Positions 1 through 11,344 of a DNA stretch of 64,000 nt are shown here, in pieces (position 1 is the stretch's first letter; each line of letters starts with the position of its first letter). Under the pieces are notes generated by a model that saw only the letters and a program-made list of their open reading frames with translations, ran no database searches and was not told the origin of the DNA. The DNA lies in NCBI GenBank assembly GCA_932521025.1, contig OW051469.1, positions 3,546,398 to 3,610,397 of the forward strand, written 5' to 3'. Both the position numbers and the translations under genes were made by a program. This DNA is from Oscheius onirici (taxonomy: Eukaryota > Nematoda > Chromadorea > Rhabditida > Rhabditidae).

Positions 1-806
1 ATACATCAGTTGAAAATTTTCGAACACCACTCCAAAAGGTGAAATTTAGATCGATAGTTTTGTCAGCGCTGGCGTCACAGAGCATACCTCAGGAAACTGT
101 CAACGTAGTTTTGTTGCCGGTAACAAATAAGGTAGCCAGCCGAGAGCCGATTCCTCAGAATTTTTTTCTCGCTGAGCTGCAGAGGGTCAAACTTTCGAAA
201 GTGGCCAACTTCAGAGGCATGCACAGCGCTTATCAAATCGAATTGAACAAATCAACCGATGCACCCTGAAAGAGCTTAATCTGGGCTACAAAATCATGTA
301 AAGAACAGAAATGGCCCAGTAGAAAATTTTCAAGAAACGCGACTTCCAAGATCGACGCACTTCACCATGATGGAGGTGTCATACCATATCCAGCGTAAAC
401 TTGCTGTCCACAGTTTAAACTTTCTGTCCATAGTCTAAATTTGCTGTCCACAGTCTAAACTTGCTCTCCATATCGTAAACTTGCTGTCCACAGTCAAAAA
501 ATTGCTGTCCATTAGTCATAGATATTTCCCACAGACAGAGTCACAGATATTTTCCACGGCTGCCCTGTCCACAAAAGTCACAGATATTTTCCACAGGAAA
601 AGTCACAGCAATTCAGTGTCAAAGGAAAAGAAAACCCAATGAACAGCTGCGATTTGAGTAGTAAAGCGTCAGACTTCGTTTGTGAAACTCTTTAAAACTG
701 GCAACGAAATCACAATTGCTTTTTTGTAAACTTTAATTGAATATAAACACAGTTTTGTTTAAACTTTAGTCGACAAAAGTATGAGAATTTAACAGTGATC
801 AAGAGG
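1..806. other. non-coding left edge with short tandem repeat
   Basis: No recognisable gene. An open frame at 39-269 could be the end of an exon cut by the window edge, but its protein matches nothing I know. Positions about 396-600 hold a degenerate tandem array. Its unit is built around TTGCTGTCCACAG with TAAAC, and further on around CACAGATATTTTCCACAG. This is satellite-like, not coding. Confidence 0.45.
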
Positions 807-2552
807 TTAAAAGTGTTGTAGGACTGAACAAAAGGCAAGGGGATCAATAACGGCATCGATATCACCATTGTAACCGGAATAGTCTATAGGATAACACCTA
901 TGTATAAACTCGTGCTGGAATGGGACTAGATCGGACAAAAACTGAACGTTCAGAAACATCTGCACAAGATTATGATGCTGCCCCAGTTTCACAACAAGGT
1001 AAAAATGGTCTGTGCTGGGCACAAAATACAGGTTGAAGTCTCTGATCTGGAAGCTGAAGCAGTCTGCCAAATTTTTCGCAATAACTTCTGCTTGTTCACT
1101 AGACCATCCTTCAATTACTTTAGCCTTCTGATTCCATCCCTCTGAACGCCACTCCTGAAACCATTTTTGTCTGTATACCATAGCAAAAACCTGAACAATT
1201 CTCACAACGTCCCAGTTATGAGGCAGGCAGCTAATGTAGATGCGAGGTGCCGAGTCCAGCAGTTCTTTTGGGGAGTCGATTGTGCTGCATTTAGCATCGA
1301 AACACAACATTTTTGGTTTCTAAAACTGTCGTGGAAGAAGTGAGGTGAGACGGGGCTGACTCGAGATAAAAATGTTCGGTTTTGAACAAGGTCACTTTGC
1401 AAAAATCTTGGCAGAGTATCTAATGTTTACACTTTATATCAATTTGGTTATAGCACACAAAAATTGGTTACTCAGCCGAGATTTTTGCAAAGTGACCGTT
1501 TTTTTTTTTCAAATCGAATATTTTTTACCGCGAGACAGCTGCGGTGAGACAGATAGCCAGAAAGACAAAGACATGGAGACTGAGGTTCCTACCAATTTTT
1601 TAACAATCGTCCAGTCCTCCAAAAGAGCATGAGAACAGTCTTCTTCCCCATATGTATCATTGAAACAGATTTCGTCAAGGCCTCTCATCCACGGTGCCAG
1701 ATCTATCTCAGAATTCCTACAGAGTGCTATTTGTAAGTGCAGAAACGGCCACTTCATTTGTTCAAAGACATGCCAGAACGATTCGTAATTTAAACCGTAG
1801 CAAGAGTGGGTAAATGTAAAAGGAAGCATCGAAAACGGGTCGTTGATGGGAGTCAGGGGATACACGTCTCCATTACGAGTATGTAACCTCTCCGTACACT
1901 GAATCTACGAGTCTTTCAAACTATTTTTGAGTACTAGCCACATGTTCTCCCTTGCTGGTTATATTAATCTCCCGTTTGCTGGTTATATCTGTATTTCTGA
2001 GCCAAATATGAAACTTGGTCAGATTTTTGTTCAGAAACATGTGAATGTCATTACAGAGACGTAGCGAGCGAGAAAATGAGCGGGAATGCATCTGAATTTT
2101 GTTTTGGCTGGAGATGGGACAGAGAGGCAGTTTTATCCACAAACCTTTGAGAAAATGGCTAGCAAATCCTTGTCCTCGAAATTAGTTAAATCTATAGGCT
2201 CTGGCAGAGGAAGGGAACACCTGAAGCGTTTCTCAAGAACATCCATAAACTGTTTCGTAACTTCGTCGTTCCAAAACTTGTTGTGATCGGGCCTACAATC
2301 CGATTTGTTTGATAGAGACGGTCCCAGCAGAAACAAACCGTGTCCAATCCTCCCTCCTGCCCAATCTGTAATCTTCGGCATGTTTTTCGATAACTTGCTT
2401 CAAAAACTCTTTTCGCATCTCGAACTCTTTGTCACTCAGCTGCAAATGAGAAATTTAACTAAAAAGAAAAGAAAAGCTCTTACCTTTGAAACATGGACAG
2501 GACTGTCTGTCCAGAAATCTTCCGCGAAGTGTAATTTGACTGGTGACTCCAT
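807..2552 (-). CDS. family A protein, copy A1 (unrecognised nematode family)
   Basis: Function unknown. The gene starts at the ATG at 2552. Exon 1 encodes an N-terminal module with EDFWTDSPVHVSK. The next exons encode LSDKEFEMRK, then LPLPEPIDLTNFEDKDLLA, then MHSRSFSRSLRLCNDI. They are followed by a middle region with APWMRGLDE, a KPK-initiated exon, and a C-terminal exon ending in YPIDYSGYNGDIDAVIDP. The same module order and most intron positions recur in the four copies at 46-55 kb. A1 differs in having an extra intron at about 2287-2332 inside the second exon. Another intron (about 1311-1510) carries an inverted-repeat element. The LPLPEP...KDLLAIFSK...RLC stretch vaguely resembles an F-box helix pattern, but that is only a guess. 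No signal peptide or membrane segment is seen, so an intracellular location is inferred. The reading frame appears intact. Confidence 0.7.
1390..1497. mobile_element. MITE-like inverted-repeat element in an intron of A1
   Basis: Terminal inverted repeats of 23 bases begin GGTCACTTTGCAAAAATCT at 1390 and are mirrored at 1475-1497 with one mismatch. The total length is about 108 bases with no coding capacity. It lies inside an intron of the family A gene. No clear target-site duplication was identified. Confidence 0.6.
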
Positions 2553-2639
2553 TTCTTAAATTGAAGTCTGAGTTTTCTTGAAAATGTTGTGATAGTTGAC
2601 TAACAATAAGTTGAAAAATGCTTTTCAAGAAAAAGTTTT

Positions 2640-2775
2640 CTAGATTCACGTATGAAATTGTTCGCCAAAAAGATAGCGAAAACTGAGAAAGCCTTTGTTT
2701 GTACAGCTCTCCACTCTTTTTTATTTTTCGCTTTCCATTAACGTAGGTTTTTTCAGATTTCATACGTGAACCTAG
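2640..2775. mobile_element. MITE-like element, full copy
   Basis: A 136-base element bounded by about 19-base inverted repeats. CTAGATTCACGTATGAAAT at 2640-2658 is mirrored at 2757-2775 with one mismatch. The interior (from about 2660) recurs almost unchanged at 4861-4974, which shows it is a dispersed repeat. It lies just upstream of the family A start codon at 2552, where it could sit in the promoter. There is no transposase inside. Confidence 0.65.
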
Positions 2776-3091
2776 AAAAATTTCGCTAGAAAAGGGACCT
2801 TTCGATGGCAAAGAGTCCGATAGCATAGTGATAAGAGCATCTTGGTTTTGAAATCGTTCACAGATGTTTTATCAGAAGCCCACTATCTTCCCCAGTGCAG
2901 TTTTTTTAAAGTTTTAAATGGCATTATCGATCTTTCCGATGTTCTGCGAAGTTATAGAGCCAATCTACATGTTTTCAGAACGTTCAAAACTTTGAAAATG
3001 TCGTCTTCAAATTGAAAATAGCCCGTACGTAATTGCGTATATTTTGAAGTGGGTAGACTTCTTTAGTCAAATAAAACGAACAATATTTTAT

Positions 3092-4418
3092 TCATTGAAC
3101 AACAGTTAATTTAACAAATTGCACAATTTTGACTTCCATTCCACGTCTGTAGAGTCTAACAAAAGCGGTCCGACTCTCGACAACTATATGCATCTGTCCG
3201 AAGTAGAAGTCAAGCTGAGGCTGCTCGTCTTCTCTTACGGTAAGATTATTTGAGTCGAGATTACAAAGGTAACTGAAGACAGAATCCAGCATTTCTTTGC
3301 TAGCAGGAACGGTTCTGTGGCCAACGTAATAGCCCTTTCTTAGTAGTCCTGCTTCGCTGCGTCGATCGCCGGAATCAAGTTCTATTCTCGGAAGATTTGG
3401 CGGGTTTAGGAGAAAAGTCTGAAGAGTGGTAAAAGACAGACAGTGGTTGTTCCCACCTTGATAAATCGCACAATTCCCTTGCAGGTTATGCTGTGATCCC
3501 CGCGGATGATCCACTCCTGAACATTCGGAATCGAACAGAAAAGGTCGTCATCCAGCCACGGTTCGAATTGGTCAAAGAGGTGTCTTATCAGCTGAAAATA
3601 TAAGACTTTATGATCTAAAAAACAGGAATTTACCTTCTTTGAAAAGATCAAGGCTTCAAAAAACTGCTGCGAGATGTCAATGCGACAGATATCTTGAATA
3701 TTACGGGCTGCTAAAAGACTAGTTATACAAAATGTCTCTCGTTCTTATCCGTACCATTCAAAAAGTCTGGCGAGAGTAGGTAACAGTGACTAACAAGAAG
3801 TCTTTCGGCCGGCTTTGAAGCTAGTGTAGTCGCCAATAGATGGCAGAAAGTGTCTGGAAGCTGTCCTTTCTGAAACGAGTTGTAACCAAAGAGGGAAAAG
3901 AAAAACTGTACAATTTCTAAGTTCATTATGCTAGCTTGTTCCAGGAAATTTTGCATGCACTGGGAGAAGTCGATATTGTCTGTTTCTTCATCTGAAACAT
4001 GCTAGGGTCAATGTCTGTTTCTGTCTCTTTTTGTGTTCAAAAGCTTACCAGATAGAGAGAAAAACCTTCTTTGAAACTTTGAGTTTGCTTCTGGTCTTAC
4101 GAAATATCCACCGTCATCTCGGACCACCTTCACCCTCATCCTGGCTTCCGGTTCTCCGAATCTATCGGGAAGAAAGTCGAAAGTTGGACAAATTTCCTCA
4201 GATCCCTAAATTTGTTTGTTGACAGCGGTGATTATGGCTGTTACCCATGGTGTATCGAAAATCAGATTGAACCAAGGCGTCAGAAGACCGAGTCCAGCAT
4301 TGCGAATAGTTTTGCATGTAAAAGTAGCGCTCAAAACGTCCAAATAGTCCAGATTGGAAAGAATTTGGACTATCAGTTCTGCCGGAAGTGTTTCTAGTTT
4401 CGAAATTTGATGATTCAT
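3092..4418 (-). CDS. F-box protein, family B (copy B0)
   Basis: Predicted substrate adaptor of an SCF-type ubiquitin ligase. Exon 1 (4418-4245) carries the F-box: ETLPAELIVQILSNLDYLD, then a CKTIRNAG helix and a TPWF motif after it. Exon 2 (4205-4049) runs from GSEEICPTFDF to RRFFSLS, matching the RRFFPLI junction of copy B4. Later exons encode ASKPAERLL, WLDDDLF, a RGDHSITCKGIVRFIK block and the C-terminal domain ending near HIVVESRTAFVRLYRR. The same order of blocks is seen in the tandem array at 24.6-31.0 kb. This copy lies apart from that array, on the opposite strand, and is divergent. The frame appears open throughout with short introns (the first is 39 bases). F-box assignment is from the sequence; the target protein is unknown. 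Confidence 0.8.
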
Positions 4419-5570
4419 CCTGAAAATAAGAGTTTTCGAATTTACAAAAAAAATACCAAAAAGAATATCCTGTTTTGTTGAAATACGTAAAGATTTTCAA
4501 AGACTTGAGAAAAAATGAGCGAAAAGGATTAAGAAGGAGCTAAAAAGGTTCCCAGTTTCAGCTGATAAAGTTTGCTGCCGTGGCAGGAAGCGGGGCTGGT
4601 ATCGAAAGATCAAAAGAACAAACACACTGCCCAACAACTGCCTTGAGTCACCATGGTTCTTTGTCATTGTCCCGGTTTCATTTTCGAAGTTCTATTCCAT
4701 CAGCACAGTTTGCAGTGCAATCTACATTACGCACATCGTGCACACAGATCATATTGAAATTTTTCTCCAGTTTTTACCAATAAATTTTCGATTAGCAATT
4801 ATTGGTAGGGTATTGATAGCGGCTATTAAAAAATTCGAGACTGAAGACCGCTTGATTTTTGTTCCCCAAAAACATAGCGAAAACTGAGAAAGCCTTTGTT
4901 TGTACAGCTCTCCACTCTTTTTTATTGTTCTCTTTCCATTAACGTAGGTTTTTTAAGATTCCATACGTGAATCTCTACTGGACCGTCAAGACAACTGAAT
5001 AAAACACTTTTTTGAGCCGATTTCAATTAGAGGTTGAAGCCAGATTTTGACAGTAGTTCGATCTAAAAGTGAGTTTGCAAATTTGTAATGTTTTTTGGAA
5101 AGGACGTCGATTCATGCATATTTTGGAGCGATGGAGCTAAAAAAGTAAAATCAGCAACAACCAGAAATAATATTGGTTTGGGAGGAAGGGGGACATAAAC
5201 ACCCCATCAAAGTGATTCCATTACAATTGTTTATGAATATCGATATATTTTTAGTTTAAATGAACTTCTCTTAAAAAAGTTTCGACTCCTCACCCCGCCT
5301 AAAGTGTCGAGGACCGGAGCCAATTTGGCCGTCTCCGCGAACGTAAAAGGGACAATGGGCATCAATTGGATCACAGTCACTTCTTCAGTGAGCACGTGGT
5401 TCGGTAATGGACTGACCCCAAGGACTATCTGTCGTCACTAACTTCAAGCAATCCCAATGGTTTTAGTCACTGAAATCATCCTTTTGAATCTTTTTCCTAC
5501 AAATTGACTTGTTCTTGTGATCTCATTTTCGCTCGCCTGTATTCTCGACCAACCACGGCCCCAATAAATA
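4419..5570. other. intergenic region with truncated MITE copy
   Basis: No convincing gene. At 4861-4974 there is a second copy of the element found at 2640-2775. It keeps the 3' end (CCATACGTGAATCT) but lacks the matching 5' inverted repeat. The remainder is AT-rich sequence without long conserved frames. Confidence 0.5.
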
Positions 5571-5735
5571 CAATGCTTTTTGCGCTCCTCTTCGACTCCC
5601 ACAACTTCTCGTTCAGAGTCGTTCAGTCTTGCTGAAACTCTTACTGATAACATGCCTCCTAGGCCTTGGTTTGCTCTTTCTCTTTCATGGACTCCTAGTT
5701 CAGCTTCCGCAACCACCTGCTCTAAGCCCAACTAG

Positions 5736-6145
5736 TATCTGGATTTCTGTGTCGGAACAGAAGATCAATGTGTCCCGACCTGTAGAAACCGCAATCCAAT
5801 CTGTTTCAAAATTTGTAGAGGAGATGATTGTGCGTGTAAATGGGGATTCCTGCGCCTTGACGGAAACTGCATCCTGCCCGAGGAATGTCCAAATGACTGC
5901 CAGGAAAACGAAGAGTTCCACGAGTGCGGATGGGAGTGGGATGGTAAATGTTGGAAAGAATACAATAATGCAGTAGGAACTATCATTCCTGTTTATAGCA
6001 GTTTTAGAAGTCCCTCCTCTGCGTGAAGAACATGTGCAACTGCAAGAAGGGCTACGTTCGGGATCCGCTTCAGGAGATGAAATGTGTCCTGAAGACTGAT
6101 TGCAAAAAGGGCAAAACGATTCTGCGACAGGACGGGAAAGAATAA
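5736..6145 (+). CDS. TIL-domain Cys-rich secreted protein (5' end not resolved)
   Basis: Probable serine-protease-inhibitor-like protein. The first coding stretch (5736-5972) has closely spaced cysteines ending in the classic TIL tail GFLRLDGNCILPEEC. A second TIL unit starts with CPNDCQENEEFHECGW. It continues after a 35-base intron (5973-6007) as CVKNMCNCKKGYVRD, and the frame is preserved exactly. The stop is TAA at 6143-6145. The 5' end is uncertain: an in-frame TAG at 5733-5735 looks like a splice acceptor (CCCAACTAG). A hydrophobic stretch just upstream (KLLLITCLLGL, about 5632-5664) could be the signal peptide in a preceding exon, but I find no clean ATG for it. It may therefore be a gene with an undetected first exon, or a decayed one. 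Function beyond TIL-type inhibitor is inference. Confidence 0.6.
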
Positions 6146-6704
6146 AGTTTTGGAAATGTGCAAACGTTCTGTTGAAGTATTACCTTTGCTCCTTTCCAGA
6201 GTATGACACACTGGGAAACTTTGAACGCTGGCTCCCGAGTATGAGAATGTGACATGCTCCATGATCAGGTGTAGGAATCTAGGCAAACGTCTGAAACCAG
6301 AAGTAGACAATGGGATGAATAGGAAGAATCACTATACTGTTCTTCTTCGGAGAGTTAACTGTAATCCAAGTTTTGGTACTTGTGGGAACCTCAATATTTT
6401 TAGCTCGCGCATACATTTTCCAGATTTTTGCTGTTCGATAAGTTCGATAAGCTGTACCAAAATTTGGGGACAAAAGTTACTTTCCTGCTCACTTATCTTT
6501 TAGGCACTTTATATAAAACGTGAATACCCTATGACTCAAAACTCTGATTTTCGCAAAAACTTAAAGTTGTTCACTCTGCTCAGTTTTTTAAAGATCTAGA
6601 GTTCAATGACTTTTAGCGCTTAACATTTTACAATTTCCGCTATTATCTTTCCCATACCCACACAACCTTCTCTCTGTCTAATCAGCACCAGTAGTTTTCC
6701 ACCG
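6146..6704. other. intergenic, nothing identified
   Basis: No conserved frame, RNA gene or repeat that I can recognise. It serves as the upstream region of the receptor gene starting at 6705. Confidence 0.4.
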
Positions 6705-7764
6705 ATGGACTCACTAGCAGACATTCTGTTAGCTATTGTCTCCCTTTCTGTGATCTTCCTAGTTCTACTCTTCAACTCGGCCGTCATCTACTGTGTCCTC
6801 TTCCGGACTCCACAAGAGATGAGAAACTTCTCCATTTTGATAGGAGTTTTTGCCTTTAGTCAAGGCTTCAGTGCGCTGTGTGCCTGGGCCAATTCTCATT
6901 ATTCTCGTCCAGTGATTTTTAAACAAGACGAGACTGTATTCGCTACCGTAAGCTTTGGAGTCTGTACAGTCATCAACTCATATTTTTGTTTCTTTCTTGA
7001 CATTTTCACAGTTCCTCTCATCGCTTTCGATTCTTTTCTCACCCCGATAAGCATGGGTTATCGTCTCTTTCTATTCATCAGAGGACCATTATCTAATTCT
7101 GTTCTATCCCTACTGATTCTAATATTTTTCCTGCCTTGGGGATATATGACTGTGAGTCCGATTTTTTGAGATTTTCATACTCATTCAGGTCTACCGTTCA
7201 AGTCTGTACCTTCCACCAGAGTCAGTGTTTCCTTTTCTCACACCCACAGAAAGGAATATGACGGTGTATGGGTTCTGGAGGGGGTCTAGTTGGCAGGTGA
7301 GGCACAGACAGAAGGTCAGAGAGAAAGTTTTCAGACTCAAGTGGAAGACTGGACTTGCTACCTCTCTGTACCTTGTTGTATTCTGACTCTTCTTCTCCGT
7401 CAAGTACTAGTTATGAAGATCGACAGAAAAATCTCTGATATCAGTAGTCATTTGAAGGGAGTCCACCGGAATATGGCTTGGGTAGTTTAACCTTTGTTCT
7501 CCAAGACGCCGTTTTCAGATGCTCACAATTCAAGCTCTGATTCCTCTTGGAACACTGATTGGAATCGTCGTTGTTATGTCCAGTAGCCTTCCACTCGGAC
7601 AATTTGTGGGGTCGATTCTGTTGGCTTCGGCTCCAATGATGGAACCTCTTGTTGTTCTGGTCTTTATTCGGCCTTATCGAGCAGCTGTTATAGGATTGTT
7701 TTGCAGAAAACGTGATGTAATCAAAACTGTTACTGTTCAGTTGTCGAATAACGTAGCATCATAG
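6705..7764 (+). CDS. Str/Srd-like nematode 7TM chemoreceptor
   Basis: G-protein-coupled serpentine receptor, expected in the plasma membrane or cilia of sensory neurons. Four exons (6705-7151, 7189-7296, 7335-7481, 7519-7764) join in phase 0 and give 315 residues. Hydrophobic segments begin almost at the N terminus (ADILLAIVSLSVIFLVLLF), followed by SILIGVFAF, SVLSLLILIFFLPWGY and others. The last exon has the TIQALIPLGT helix and the RPYRAAV motif that typically closes nematode Str/Srd receptors. The third exon has the cytoplasmic loop HLKGVHRNMAW before TM6. The family call is from the overall plan and the late QALIP and YR motifs; the exact subfamily is uncertain and the ligand is unknown. 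Length matches the family (about 320-350). No frameshift is seen. Confidence 0.8.
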
Positions 7765-8071
7765 GGCAATGAACATTGAACTCTCATTATTGAACACCAG
7801 AGTTGTAGAAAATTATAATCAGCAACATTCCTCGAGGTTACAAAGTTCTGAGGGTCATCTTTTCCCTAGTCTCGTAAAAGTTTTGCCTATGCTTGTTGGA
7901 AGTGCAACTTCTTGAAGCTTGCACAAGCTAAAAAAACTTTATTTGCTCAAAATTATACCATTTTGAGTACAATTTTTAGAAAAATTTGTTCAAAAACAAA
8001 CAAGCTCGTACTAATTGCCTAAGAAACTTCCAAACAAAAGTTATTGTGCCCTGAAGTCGACTACAGGAAGG
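7765..8071. other. intergenic between receptor and Kelch gene
   Basis: AT-rich with no gene seen. The open frame continuing upstream of the Kelch ATG (from 8015) has no better start and is probably 5' leader. Confidence 0.4.
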
Positions 8072-9665
8072 ATGCTTGCCGACTACCACAATTTGGAGCT
8101 GCACACACTGGATGGAGGATCCTTTCGGTGGCTGGAGCAGGATCAGCAGCATCTTCTGCCCTCGCTGTCGCAGCTGGCTTCCCGGACCTGGAACGAAGGA
8201 ATTCGACTGCACTGGGAACTGCCGTTGACCAAGACGACCGTCGAGTACATCGTCCGCCACGCCCGAGGACAGAAGGAACAGGAGGACTGGCTCCAGACTG
8301 AGTGTGTACTGACCGAACTGAATGGAGTGTCGGGACTGGAAGAGATCAGAGAGCTGCTGGTCAAGGAGATGGTCAAGAAGAAGACGACGAAGAACTGCAT
8401 CGGACTGTGGATGATGACTATTCGACTCGAATCCAAGCACCAGAGGGAGATTCTCGACTACTGTCTCGACAATCTGGTCCGTGCCGTCGAGCAGAAGACC
8501 ATCGACGTGCACTTCTTCCGACTGTCCAACACGCAACTGATTCGTCTGCTCTCGGAAGATAATCTGAAGGTCCGCACCGAGATTGACGTCTACCAGATGC
8601 TCCTGGCCTGGATCGAAGGCCATCCCGACGCTCGAATTTCTCTCCTTCCCGAACTCATGTCCGTGGTCAGATGGTCTGGAATCCCGGAGAGGCTCCGCCC
8701 CGAGATGGACAAGTACGTGCTGAGTCAGCTGCAAAAGCGACAGACGTGCGAAAAGATTCTGATCATAGGAGGATGGGAGGACGGACCGTGCAACGATCTC
8801 TACCAGGTAGGATTCTCTCTTTTTCTAAAAAAAAATTATACAGCTGGACTACCTGAACGAGAGATGGGAGCATCTGCAGCTGAAGATGCCCTACCTGGCC
8901 GGCTACCACGGAGCCGTCATCCTCAACGACAGTCTCTACATTTTCGGAGGCGGCGACAACCAGACCAACCACTACAGTCAGCTCTACCGTCTGAACAGTC
9001 AGCAGCAGTGGGAACAGCTGGCTTCGATGCGCGAGAAGCGCTGCTTCATCTCCAACAGCAACGTCGAGCTGAACGGTCTCATCTGGGTCATGGGCGGTCA
9101 CAACGGCACGAGGTCCAGTCGCACTCGGCTTCGAACCGTCGAAAAGTACGATCCGACCAAGGACGAATGGATCGTCTGTCCGCCGATGCGTCACTCGCGT
9201 TCCGATGCCGCCGCCGCGACCCTCAACGGCAAGATCTTCGTCTGTGGCGGTTTCAATGGCCGCGATATTGTCAACACGATGGAGTGGTTCGATCCGAAGA
9301 GTGAGCTCTGGACGGAGACGAGTCGTCCCCTGCCGTCGCCTCGTTCTGGACTCTGTCTCATCGCCGACGGTCAGAGTCTCATCGCGCTCGGCGGCACGAC
9401 TGGAATGGAGCGGTTTGCGACCGTCTGGAGATATCAGATGCCGAGTGGAAGATGGCAGCAGCTGCCGTCGATGAAGACGCCCCGTTCCAACTTTACGGTC
9501 ACGCGTCTGGCTGACGAACTCGTCGTGGCCGGAGGATACTGCGACAGAATCCTGGCCGGAACGGAAATCTTCGACGGCTGCAAGTGGAGGACGGGACCGA
9601 GCTTCGATAAAGGAAAGAGCGCCCTTCGAGCCGTCACTCTGCCCTCCCACGTCAATCTGATCTAG
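8072..9665 (+). CDS. BACK-Kelch protein (divergent BTB), KLHL-type
   Basis: Predicted cullin-3 adaptor or actin-associated Kelch protein. Two exons (8072-8806 and 8844-9665) encode 518 residues. Residues about 1-100 occupy the place of a BTB domain but are divergent (LHTLDGGSF, TVEYIVRHARG). Residues about 105-225 form a good BACK domain (RLLSEDNLKVRTEIDVYQ, LPELMSVVRWSGIP). From about residue 235 there are Kelch blades with the GG pairs: ILIIGGWEDGP, LYIFGGGDNQ, IWVMGGHNG, IFVCGGFNG, LIALGGTTG, LVVAGGYC. The start ATG at 8072 is the first in frame that precedes conserved sequence. Codon usage is strikingly rich in C/G at third positions compared with neighbouring genes. A polyadenylation signal (AATAAA) follows the stop within 25 bases. 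Confidence 0.85.
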
Positions 9666-10640
9666 GAGACGACTTTCTTAATAAACTTTTTGCAGAGCGC
9701 TCTCTTGTTTTTTTTGTTGGTTTTGTTAGCATATTTCTCAGAAATTGAGCTTTTGAGGAAACCCATAAGGTTCGTGTTTTTTAAACAAGACCAACTGACC
9801 CGAGACACAGACATCTATCTCATACTGATCACTTTGTGCACGTGCCTCTGACATTCAGGCGGGAAAGTAAGACACAGAGAACAAGCCGCCAGACACTTAA
9901 TGTTCCCTTTTCTACAATTAATCTAACTCGGAACGTCTGAGTTAAGACAGGGTAGACAGGAGCTCAATTTCTTCTCTGTTCACTTAGAGTTGATGTTATC
10001 AAGTTCAAAAGTGACTATCGAAACCTAATAATTTCTGACTTGTCGCGACGAATCTTATGGCCATGGACAAACATAAATAAACATCCAAACAGAGTCCAGG
10101 ACCGACATCACTGCGCTTTGGATACCAGTTGCGGACCTTTCTCTAGGGAGCCGGGTACAATCTTACCTGATGCCCTCATTGTACACTTTCATAGAGATTG
10201 TAGTTTCTCGCCCCTCTGTTCCTCTCCGTCGGGGGAACATCGTCAAATACTGGGGCACAGACAAACGTGACTGACCCGAGTACTAGACATAAGAATCACA
10301 TACTTTTGAACCTTCCGCCTTTTCAAACGTTCAGGCGGCAAAGTAAGACTCACAGAACAATGGCTCGCTTCCGGACACTCACTGTACGAGGACCGCGGCC
10401 CTCTGACGTTTTTTACAAGTTTTTTTTTTAGGAAATCTTAGCGGTAAGGGTTTGAACAGAAACAAAACTAATAGAATCTCACATTCTTTTTGCTCAGTTA
10501 TCGTAACAATAAAATTTTAATTCTATCGGTATCGAAATTCTCACGTTATAACACTCTCGCAATCAGACGGCCCGCTTCTCAGACGGTTTTTATGCGTTCG
10601 TTCCCGCAGTCTCGATAGTTTTCTCATGAACAATCAATTA
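9666..10640. other. intergenic with an imperfect direct repeat
   Basis: No gene seen. A segment starting CATTCAGGCGGGAAAGTAAGA (about 9854) recurs imperfectly near 10330 (TTCAGGCGGCAAAGTAAGACT). This suggests an old local duplication or dispersed element. Confidence 0.4.
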
Positions 10641-10779
10641 ATTTTGCTGTGAGGCATTCCATCAATCAGTCTTGCCTATTTCTCTCTCTATCTCTGTCGC
10701 TTTTTGCCTCTTACCCTATGTCTCTCTTAATCTGCTTCTCTCTTTTTTTGTCTCTTTGTCTGTCTTTCAACAATTATAC

Positions 10780-11010
10780 AGTTAAGATGAAAGCAAACCC
10801 CGTCTTCATTGCCCCAGATACCCCACTTCGTCCAGCTCGTACTACTACTACGGGCTGGACGAGCTGAGAGAGCACGTGGGCAAGGATCACCTGGAGATGA
10901 TGTCCCTCTTCAAGTGCCCCAAATGCCAATCGGGGTTCATCATATAGCTCTCTACCACTTCAGATTCGTCTGTGACCTGAAAGAGCACTATTTCGTCAGT
11001 TTGTTGCTTT
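10780..11010 (+). pseudogene. C2H2 zinc-finger relic
   Basis: One frame reads LHCPRYPTSS, a run of tyrosines and GLDELREHVGKDH, followed by LFKCPKCQSGF. These are zinc-finger spacing elements, with a C...C missing its second cysteine in the first unit. The frame is closed by a TAA just upstream and a TAG at 10945-10947. A further piece, FVCDLKEHYF, continues in another frame. No donor sequence fits between the pieces. The preceding pyrimidine tract ending TTATACAG (about 10776) looks like a splice acceptor. I read it as a broken zinc-finger exon, but it could be part of a gene whose other exons I cannot see. Confidence 0.35.
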
Positions 11011-11177
11011 ACAATTGTTACCTTGATGTTTCAAGACTCATGCCATTACGAACAACTTACTGGCGTTTGATTATTCCTTTTTCCAACAACTGCACCTCGT
11101 CGAAACTGAGGCTCTTGCTTCTCGCCTTCTCATTTGCTTCTCGCCCCTTCTTCGATGTTTTCAGCCAGTACAACACT

Positions 11178-11240
11178 GTTTAAAAATCGTCCAGCTGATC
11201 AGGATATTTCCTGATCAAATTTGATCAGGAAATATCCCGA
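11178..11240. repeat. palindromic repeat, copy 1
   Basis: A unit beginning TTTAAAAATCGTCCAGCTGAT contains a perfect 36-base palindrome at 11202-11237 centred on ATCAAATTTGAT. Copy 2 lies about 170 bases downstream. Confidence 0.8.
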
Positions 11241-11344
11241 TGAGCGCGGGCAGCTCTATTTGACTGTCCTCGTCTGTTCTGTAAGGGTAAAAAGATACTA
11301 AATTTGATGAGAATGAAGACCTTTACATTCGGACTTCAGTACGA

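Noticed and set aside
7976..8734. 252-codon open frame antisense to the Kelch gene
   Set aside because: It mirrors the GC-rich Kelch exon. The plus strand has clear BACK and Kelch motifs, and the minus translation has none.
8763..9650. 295-codon antisense open frame over the Kelch blades
   Set aside because: Same cause: high third-position GC on the coding strand keeps the opposite strand open.
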